From IMG/VR virus record IMGVR_UViG_3300045125_000115, positions 1 through 23,738 of that record: 23,738 nt of DNA. One strand, written 5' to 3'. Source of the DNA: a virus. Below are positions 16,788 to 23,738 of this stretch, piece after piece. The stretch's first letter is position 1. Each line of letters begins with the position of its first letter. The notes beneath the pieces were generated by a model that saw only the letters and a program-made list of their open reading frames with translations, was not told where the DNA came from and made no database searches. Made by a program: the position numbers and the translations under genes.

Positions 16788-18285
16788 ATGGGCGTTAACA
16801 TAAAGGGGTGGAAATAATTCAGCAGGTTTGGCAAACGTTAGTGATACTTACGAACTTCAAAGGTAGTTACACCACAAACAGAAATCAATGCAGGGTTCGT
16901 TCAGTTAAGCACTGAAGTGGATGCTGGTGTTGTAACTGGTACACGAACTGTAATTGCCTTAGAATGTTCAGACGACTATCGTCTTCGTGTTGGATTGGAT
17001 CAAACCTTATTCAATGCTACATTTGAAGGCACCACAATCCTCTCACGACTTCGTGGAACCAGTTGCTCACAACAATGACGGCAGCACAATCCAACGGTTC
17101 TTGGCTTTAAACAGCGGTACCTCAACTGCATCAGGACACGCTGCATATCTGCGTACACACAGACATTTTTCAACTTTTGGAACATATCCAACATACGTGG
17201 ACTTGTGGGTCCGTGAAACAAATCCCACGGCCACAAACGTGATCCACGAATGGGGACTTTTTGTTCTTGACGGCACAGGCAACACAACAGCCAATCGATG
17301 GAATTTTCTTTAGACGTATTTCAGGTGGACAGTTAAAGGCAATTATCCACAAATAACTCCGTTGATGTTGCGGAAGCAAACATAAACACAACAAACGTTC
17401 CTCAAGAGATGGTACTGGAACATTTGATGCAACAGAAGCAAATCATTATTTAATTGCATTTCACAACGATGTTGTTCGGTTTTGGATTAATGATGTTTTA
17501 GTTGCTGAAATTTTGTCTCCCGCCGCACAAGCACAATTTTCTTCGTCATCTGCCACACCCGTTGGATTCCGCGTGCTAAACACTGGTGCTGCATCGGCAG
17601 CTCGCCAACTTTCCGTGGGTTATGTAAACGTGGGAATTGGTGACCAAAATACAAACAAACTTTGGTCCCATGTAATGTGTGGTTTGGGAAATGGTGCGTA
17701 TCAATTTGCACAAGGCAACACACCAGGTCCAACCGTTACTCGCGCATCTGGCGCAGCAGGACACCCTGCAAGCGGTACTGCCCGTATTGCAGGAACGTGG
17801 ACAGCTACATCAGCTCCAGCACTAAACAACCTTGGAGGATTGTGGACAAGCCCTGCAATGTCAACACTTGCGTCTGATGCGGATTATCCAGTCTTTGCAT
17901 TCCAAAACCCAACAGGAACCGCAACTCTTCCGGGCAAGACACTCTATATCACCGGAATTCGTGTTGAAGCTTATGTGGCCATGCTGCTTCTACCAACGCA
18001 ATATTCCTTTCATATATCGTAATGGTTGGTAACAGTGCAGCTACTACCAGTACAGCAGATGCTGCAACCACAGTATCGGGTAAATCGATTACGGTTGGTG
18101 GACATGGTTTTACTGCAACAGAAGCAGTTGGAAACTATAAAGCAGGATTTGAGGTAACATTTGATGCTCCATTGATGGTTCCTGCTGGACATTATTTTCA
18201 TTTTGTAGTGCGTCCATTCGGTACAGTTACAAGCAATACGCTAGTAGTAACAAGCAGCCTTGCAGTAAACGGATATTTTGAATAA
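16788..18285 (+). CDS. Phage structural protein, first paralogue of a duplicated pair
   Basis: TAAGGAG (16772-16778) lies 9 bases before ATG 16788. MGVNIKGGNNSAGLANVS opens the gene (one extra G near 16806). Then VVTPQTEINAGFVQLSTEVD, DDYRLRVGLDQTLFNATFEG, THRHFSTFGTYPTYVDLWV, HEWGLFVL, ATQQPIDGIFFRRISGGQLK, ATEANHYLIAFHNDVVRFWI, then an open stretch from about 17513 (SPAAQAQFSSSSATPVGFRV, ARQLSVGYVNVGIGDQNTNK, GHPASGTARIAGTWTATSAP, SDADYPVFAFQNPTGTATLP), and lastly GKSITVGGHGFTATEAVGNY with PAGHYFHFVVRPFGTVTSNT, ending LAVNGYFE and TAA 18283-18285. Beta-rich, Gly/Thr/Ser-rich composition without any enzyme motif suits a virion surface or fibre protein, a type I associate with T4-like phages, but I cannot name its place in the particle. 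Restored size about 500 residues. Confidence 0.65.
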
Positions 18286-18562
18286 TGGCACTCGCACAAA
18301 TACTTCAAACCCCACACGGAGTTCCTGCTCTGTATTGGAAGATTGGATCTGCAACATTTAATTTGAACGGTTCTTGCACGATACGCATTGACGGATATTT
18401 TGACGAATCTGCGTAGACAGGAATCAGGTCATGCGGCGATTCCATATACACAATCTCACAGAGATGTCAACCGCGTTTCCTTCAGGATTCACGATTGCTG
18501 ATGCGTATGCGTATGCAAAAACTCAAGTTGATTTTTCTTTTGGTGCAATTGACATAATTTAA
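18285..18562 (+). CDS. Small protein between the two structural paralogues
   Basis: The ATG at 18285 overlaps the previous stop as TAATG. MALAQILQTPHGVPALYWKI (1-20), GSATFNLNGSCTIRIDGYFD (21-40), then after an indel near 18415 RQESGHAAIPYTQSHRDV, and after another near 18475 AFPSGFTIADAYAYAKTQVD, ending FSFGAIDII with TAA 18560-18562. The pattern 'TPHG..A.YW.I......N....I..DGY.D...R..G...I.Y....' is that of a small conserved beta-domain found in clusters of tail or fibre genes; I know no function for it. Size about 92 residues. Tight coupling to its neighbour suggests the two act together. Confidence 0.55.
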
Positions 18563-18576
18563 AGAGGAAAATATAA

Positions 18577-20122
18577 ATGGGCGTAAAAATTATTGGTGGA
18601 AACAGTTCAAATGACTTGGTTGACATAGACGCTTTACACCAAACAAAAATTGTCACACCTCAGACAGAAACCAATGCTGGATTTATTCAAGCTAGCGCAG
18701 AATCAGATTCAGGTGATGCTACTGGTTCTCGTTTAACTAGAGCAATAACAGCATCTGATGATTACCGCACTCGCGTTGGTTTTGATCAAAGTATTTTTAA
18801 TGCAACATTTGAAGGTACAGCCGTCAATACATTGATTTTTCTAATGCAACCACAGTAACATCAACAAGCCAAGCTAACGGATTTTTGATTTTAAATTCTG
18901 GTGGTGTAAGCTCATCCAGGGTGCGGCAGCTTATGTTCGTTCGTGGAGACTTTTTCCAACGTTTGGGACGTATCCGATGTATGCTGACATGTGGATTGCC
19001 GAAGGTGGTCATCTTGCAGTAAATGCAATTAGCGAATGGGGTTTTTTATTTTTAACAGCACTGGCAACACAACAGCCACTTGATGGAGTGTATTTTAGAC
19101 GCCTATCCGGTGGTCAATTGAAAGGGATTGTCACCAACAACGCAATCGATATTGCAGAAATAACTTTAAATACAATTTCTGTTCCGTCCAGAGATGGAGG
19201 ATTGGTTTGTATGATCCAACAGAAATAAATCGTTATCTTGTCACGATAGACAATAGCATCGTGCAATTTTGGATAAAATGATCGCGCTTTGTACAGGAAG
19301 TATTCTTTGCACCATCCGCTCAAGCACGATTTTCTGGTTCTTCACAAATTCCTGTTGGATTTCGCGTGGTAAACATTGCTCACTGCTTCTCAAGCAACGA
19401 ACAATAAACATTGGTTGCGTCAATGTTGGTTATGGTGACTGCAAATACAAACAAGTCGTGGGCAGATTCGATGGTTGGAGTCGGGTGGTGGCGCATATCA
19501 ACTACAAACTGGAAATACATCTCAGGTCCAACAGTTACTCGCACTGCTTCTCCACGACAGGACACCCCGCGAGCGGCAACCGGCGCGTGCGGCCGGCACC
19601 CGGACAGCCACAGGTTCAGCCCGGCACTCAGCAATCTTAGGAGGTTTGTGGACATGTCCTGCTATTTCATCTGCTGGCGTCTGACGCGGATTATCCTGTG
19701 TTTGCTTTTCAAAAATCCATCTGGTATAGCCAGCAAGACCGGGTAAAACTCTGTATATTACGAGCGTTCGTATAGGTGATACCAGTCCCTCAGTTGCAGC
19801 GTTAACCAATCCAATCAGTCCTATCTTTCGTAGTGATGGATTGGTGGAGCTGGCAGCAGCTTACAAATACTGCGGATTCAGCCACAGCCATATCAAACAA
19901 ATCCATAACAATTGGTGGTCAAGCTGTTTTCTGCCACTGCGGCGGTTGGAAGTTATGTAGAAGGATCTCAAATGAAATTTTCTTCTCCGCTTGTTGTGCC
20001 GCCCGGAATGTTTATAGACTTGGTTGTTCGGTTGTTCGGAACCGTTACAGGCATCGCATTGGTTCTAAGAAGGTAAAGCGTGTCTTTCATACGGATACTT
20101 TCAGAATAATAAAAATAAATAG
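18577..20122 (+). CDS. Phage structural protein, second paralogue, heavily frameshifted
   Basis: AAAGAGGA precedes ATG 18577. MGVKIIGGNSSNDLVDIDAL, IVTPQTETNAGFIQASAESD and DDYRTRVGFDQSIFNATFEG match the first copy closely. Later blocks also align: FPTFGTYPMYADMWIAEGG, AISEWGFLFL, ATQQPLDGVYFRRLSGGQLK, GIVTNNAIDIAEITLN, RYLVTIDNSIVQFWI, RFSGSSQIPVGFRVVN, SGPTVTRTAS, ILGGLWTCPAISSAG, SDADYPVFAFQNPSG (corrected), GKTLYITSVRIGD and VVPPGMFIDLVVRLFGTVTG. The end reads SYGYFQ...NK with TAG 20120-20122, but the last frame is uncertain. At least twelve indels. A GC-rich patch at about 19560-19620 falls where the first copy reads GHPASGTARIAGTWTATSAP. Diverged enough from copy one to be an old duplication. 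Confidence 0.6.
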
Positions 20123-20128
20123 ATAGTC

Positions 20129-23100
20129 ATGCCATGGAATTTTCCAACAAATCCATCAGCAGGCCAAACTTACTCCTATGGGGAACACCAGTGGGAATAA
20201 TACAATGGTGTTGCATGGGATAAAAATTATTTTTGCAGATGATTCCATAAACGCACAAATCTGTGGTGTTTCTGGTGATCGATTTGTAGAAAATCTTCAA
20301 ACTGGATTGTTATACGGTGGATTGCTTTCTATCAATGCTGGAAACACGGCAACCTTGATCTTACGGTGTTGGAATAATTGTAGCACTTAATGGAAGTACT
20401 ACGGGATATCCGTCTCCAACAGTCACAAATGTTACATGGAGCGCAAAAACTGGAGTTACTCTATCCGGATTAACTGGCCATGACGTGACATGTTGCGATG
20501 AATAGCAGTGGTAATTTGCGCAATCTGTTACGGAATTTACAGATGCCCAGTATGAACTTCGATTCCTCGGGTGCCCTGATTCACCCATCAAAATTTATAT
20601 TTCATTTTGCCAAATCATACCCACATATTTCCTATGGCCAACCGTCTCAATTTGACCCATTCATTAGGGCATTTGGTCCATTAAAACTTTCAGGTCATGA
20701 AATTTCTGGGTATGATGCAACTTCTTACAACTTGTGCGTTCTTCGGGCAGTGCTTATTCGATGGGCAGAAATTATGTTACGGATCCAAATAATCCAAACA
20801 TTGTATTTGATAAATTCCAATCCAGTTTCTACAATTTATCGCCAATACAGAGGTGCAACTGCTGGTACATTTATTACTGTAATTAATACTAGTGTTGATG
20901 CCACGAAGTACGACAATGGAACTGGAACGCTGGCATCTGTTCCAGGTGGGCAATATAGCATTCAACGTTTATATTATTTCCCTGGAGAACCAACTGTGAT
21001 GTTGGTATATTATGAAGAGCACATTATAATAGCATAGATACAGTTAAAAACTGCAATACCATTTGAACAATTTTCTGGAATCAGAGGACACGGCGCAAAA
21101 TGCAATATTTTGTGGTTATTTGATTATTAAAAGTGGAATTAGTACTCTTAGTGCAACTTGTGATTATTCATTTGTCCAAGCCGGTTTATTCCGAAATAGT
21201 ACAAACGTAGGTGGTGGCGGTGTTGCTGCGGCATATTTGGATGATTTGTATGATGTAACGATTACAAGTAAGCAATAATCAGGCACTTGTTTATGATTCG
21301 GCAACTTGAACTGGGTCAACAGAAGCTTTACATCTCTTCCAGTAGTATCAAGTTTTAATGGACTTACTGGTGCAGTTACTGGTGTTTCAGTATTCGTGGG
21401 CTGACTGGTGCTGTTGGTCTGACTAATGGCTCTGGTATTGGTTTATCTGTCTCTGGAAATACTCTGACTGTTTCAAATACTGGTGTGTTGAGTATTAATG
21501 GTTCGACTGGCACTATTACAAATATTGCTCGAACCAATGTTGATAATAATTTTAGTGCTTCACAAACAATCAACGCGCTCTGGAGCAGTTTTTGGAATTT
21601 ATGACACATTAAACAGTGCAGGAGTTACAATTGATCCAGCATCAAATGATATTATCTGGACAAATGGATTAAACCAATCCACTTTAAGATTTTAATCCTC
21701 AAGGTCAAGTTGTTACTTTACCAAACATAACAACAACTCTTGCAGGTCTTTCAGGCACTCAAACATTTGGTGGAACAAAGACCTTTAATGCTCTGACAAA
21801 CTTTAACGCAGGAATTAGTTCAGCAGGAGGAACTTTAGCGCACTCACAAGATTCACTGCAGGGGAATTAGTGCTTCTGGCAATGTAACATTAATGGTTCT
21901 TTATCAGGAACTACAGGATTTCACTTTGGGATTTCCAACATCAGCATCAGGATACATACAATATGTTCCAGCCCCTATCCTTCTGGTGGTCTTCTTTTAA
22001 CTGGATCTCAAATTTTTCAAATTGGTGGAGTTACTGTTATAGGAAATGGATTCTGGTTTCTAAATGTTGATCCAAATGGTGAAAGATTGTTGTTTAATGG
22101 CCGTACAGAATTTTATGTTAATCAAGGATATCAATCAGCTATCTCTCCATTATCTATTGCACTTGGTGATACTCATACAGGGCCAACCTATGCGTATTAC
22201 TAAACAAAGCACAACAGGAAGTATAGATTCTGCTAGAATTATCGCTGGTTGTGATTCAAATGGTATTTGGTATGGTTTTGGTTTTAGTGGGTGGTACTGG
22301 AGGTGGCACTACATTCTCTGGTAACGTAGCCAGCGACAAGTACATCATCGCATACTGATTGGCCAGTTTTGCTGGTGGTATAGGTGCTGCTGGTGCTACA
22401 TTTACCGGTATAGTAAACTTAAATGGACAGACATTTAGTAATATCGTTACATCCGTAAATGGGGCTACCGGTGCTCTAGGAACACCAATTGTTCCAGCAG
22501 GATTAACTAGTGCCTCCGTTACAGTATTAACATTTCCAAGTGGGAAATGTTTTGCATCTTTTTAGTTCCAGGATTCCTTATTATCAACCCTTATCAATAT
22601 ACATTCCCACTCTGGCAAATCCTTCTGGAGTTGTAGCGTCTAATAGAGTTTATTTTACATTGCATAATGCTCCAAGACAAATTTCTATACACACTATAAG
22701 ATTTAGCGCCAATAGTACAGGAATTACAGGCAATTGTTTTATTGGAGTATACAGTGCAAATTCTATTACCGGAATGCCCAATCCCTTACTATACAGTTCT
22801 ACATCTATAGCAGCTGCTAGTGGATTTCTCCGGACAAACATCGGCTACCAATGCATCTGGTTTAGTTACAATTCCCGCTGGCTCCCTCTTTATTGCTACT
22901 GTGTTCAGTAGCACCCCGCACAATATATTCTTCTTAAGTAGCGTATATAATCTTCCAGTTTTGGTTCTGGTGCTGCTACTTCTGGTTATCAAAATATAAG
23001 TCCATTCGCAGATCTAACTGGATTTACTCTCCCAACAAGCTTGCCTTCCACGGGAATAACTCTTGGATTCATTGATTATGTTCCAACTAATATTCCTGCC

Positions 23101-23130
23101 GGAATAATGTCAGAATACAGGATTGTATAA
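20129..23130 (+). CDS. Large phage tail fibre protein, heavily frameshifted
   Basis: ATG 20129 gives MPWNFPTNPSAGQTYSYGEH with NGVAWDK soon after, the short 'FP.NP..GQTY...G..W.WNG.AW' module that opens many T4-like fibre and structural proteins. Next comes GDRFVENLQTGLLYGGLLSI; the middle has SMGRNYVTDPNNPNIVFDK, GTFITVINTSVDATKYDNGT, GQYSIQRLYYFPGEPTVMLV and YSFVQAGLFRNSTNVGGGGV, then repeats typical of marine phage fibres: VSSFNGLTGAVTGVSV, LSVSGNTLTVSNTGVLSING, STGTITNIARTNVDNNFSAS, FNAGISSAGGTL, GGIGAAGATFTGIVNLNG and VTSVNGATGALG. The C-terminal head (from about 22500) has SNRVYFTLHNAPRQISIHTI, GNCFIGVYSANSITGMPNPL, SSTPHNIFFLSSVYN and ITLGFIDYVPTNIPAGIM, ending YRIV with TAA 23128-23130. 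I treat it as one gene of about 1000 residues because no credible internal start-stop pair appears, but two adjacent fibre genes are possible. Confidence 0.68.
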
Positions 23131-23131
23131 C

Positions 23132-23477
23132 ATGAAATACGCAACAGAACAAATTTTTGATGAATTGACAAACACTTATATTTTAATCGATGAAAGAATA
23201 TTTCATGATTGTGTTTTTAAGACAATTGATGACTGTCAAAGAAATTGCAAAGAACGTATATTAAAAGTTGCACCAGAACACAAACAAAAGCAAATGCTGC
23301 ATTGGGTCTTCTTTCAGACGAAGGAAACAAATCAAATTAAAAATAAATATACAAAATATCTCGATCTATTTCTAATTCTTTGGAACAACAAATTTTGGAA
23401 ATAACTTGGGATGGTACTGAAGAAAATAGACCAACAGCGTGCGGAAGCGCAAAGTGCAAAACATAAGATGGCCTTGA
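23132..23477 (+). CDS. Small fibre-associated protein, frameshifted
   Basis: ATG 23132 begins one base after the fibre stop: MKYATEQIFDELTNTYILID, then RIFHDCVFKTIDDCQRNCKE. After a shift near 23290 it reads KNAALGLLSDEGNK, then ISRSISNSLEQQILEITWDG, TEENRPTACDAVQNIRWP (with one further correction), and TGA 23475-23477. Restored length about 115 residues. The C-terminal half, helices followed by 'I.WDGTEENR..ACDAVQ.IRW', is a pattern I associate with small proteins encoded directly after phage tail fibre genes, sometimes assembly factors or fibre-tip partners. That link is inference from position; no domain can be named. Confidence 0.5.
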
Positions 23478-23501
23478 CTTTTTGTTGAATATCATTATAA
23501 T
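23474..23501 (+). promoter_or_regulatory. Sigma70-type promoter, TTGACT-16-TATAAT
   Basis: TTGACT (23474-23479) and TATAAT (23496-23501) with a 16-base spacer overlap the end of the small fibre-associated gene and precede ATG 23508. Like the promoter at 6619 it starts TTGACTTTTT and continues N-TTGA-N-TAT, so the match extends well past the two hexamers. It would give early expression of the dUTPase-like gene. Confidence 0.6.
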
Positions 23502-23507
23502 ATCCAT

Positions 23508-23738
23508 ATGCTAAAAGTATACAAAATTTTTCCTGATGCAGTACTTCCAAATTATCCAAGCTTCGGCTAGCAGCCTGCTTTTTGATCTGGCTGCATACCT
23601 TCCAGCCACTACTTCCGTTAGAATCTGGGCAGGCAAGCATCAAAGAGACTGAAGCGGCGCACGAAAAACGCGAAAGCGTTTCACGATAAATGCGAAAACG
23701 GTTAAACAATTCACCAGGTGCAACTGAACGAAGTACAC
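23508..23738 (+). CDS. Probable dUTPase, 3' end outside window, frameshifted
   Basis: dUTPase converts dUTP to dUMP and keeps uracil out of DNA. ATG 23508 gives MLKVYKIFPDAVLPNYP, and the next frame reads FDLAAYLPATTSVRIWAGK near 23577-23635, followed by a break and then KAFHDKCENG and IHQVQLNEVH. The 'K...PDA.LP.Y....SA.FDL.A' start is the first conserved segment of trimeric dUTPases, and the gap before the next motif contains an insertion seen in some T4-like phage members. The catalytic motifs 2-5 lie beyond the edge, so identity is not proven. At least three indels occur in 230 bases. It follows its own promoter and is outside the fibre transcript. Confidence 0.45.

Noticed and set aside
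18572-18578. TATAAAT just before the second structural paralogue
   Set aside because: It overlaps the ATG and the spacing to the ribosome site; an mRNA from it would begin inside the gene.
23332-23709. 125-codon - strand frame near the right edge
   Set aside because: Antisense to the small fibre-associated gene, the promoter and the dUTPase-like start; no domain or ribosome site.
1-23738. Alternative genetic code or stop-codon recoding
   Set aside because: TAA, TAG and TGA all interrupt genes, and frames change rather than continue past the stops; gp55 and gp62 use normal stops.
1-23738. tRNA genes, CRISPR arrays, insertion sequences or att sites
   Set aside because: I saw no cloverleaf-like or regularly spaced direct repeats, no transposase motifs and no integrase.

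Overview
The window is a piece of an AT-rich, T4-like tailed-phage (myovirus) genome. The key evidence is an uninterrupted T4-type core, all on the + strand: late sigma factor gp55, recombination nuclease subunits gp47 and gp46, sliding clamp gp45, clamp-loader subunits gp44 and gp62, and the translational repressor RegA. Style of the fibre genes, sugar genes and gene order resembles marine T4-like phages (cyanophage or pelagiphage type), but the host cannot be read from the sequence. I saw no convincing gene on the - strand, no tRNA and no CRISPR array.

Layout. (1) About 1-6607 is a glycan-modification island: a DUF5672-like protein, four methyltransferases of different types, two sugar-nucleotide epimerases (the second very close to GDP-mannose 3,5-epimerase), a GT17-type glycosyltransferase and a protein with a possible glycosyltransferase-like C-terminal lobe. 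Genes abut or overlap by 1-4 bases, as in one operon. (2) A sigma70-type promoter at 6619-6647 leads into the replication, recombination and regulation block (6654-12927). A glycosyltransferase with a helical-repeat tail (12930-14156) follows regA. (3) At 14163-14206 a late-promoter-like CATAAATA and a strong intrinsic terminator mark the switch to structural genes. (4) About 14211-23130 holds virion fibre or appendage genes: a small structural protein, a duplicated small domain, a collagen-like fibre, two paralogous structural proteins with a small gene between them, and a roughly 3 kb fibre gene. (5) The right end has a small fibre-associated gene, a second sigma70-type promoter closely resembling the first, and the start of a probable dUTPase.

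Almost every long gene, including essential ones, is cut by one-base insertions or deletions, often in homopolymers. In several places a single-base correction restores conserved motifs and also restores a tight ATGA or TAATG gene junction. I therefore read these breaks as uncorrected sequencing error and annotate whole genes across them. The breaks are densest at about 1-2700 and 15200-23700; gp55 and gp62 are open throughout. Coordinates of broken genes are the inferred full extents, and residue numbers are approximate.

How the parts fit: gp55 with gp45 drives late transcription of the fibre genes; gp44/gp62 load gp45; gp46/gp47 process DNA ends; RegA represses translation of early mRNAs. 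The sugar island probably remodels a host surface glycan or decorates a phage component, which would fit the elaborate and partly duplicated fibre set, but that link is inference.
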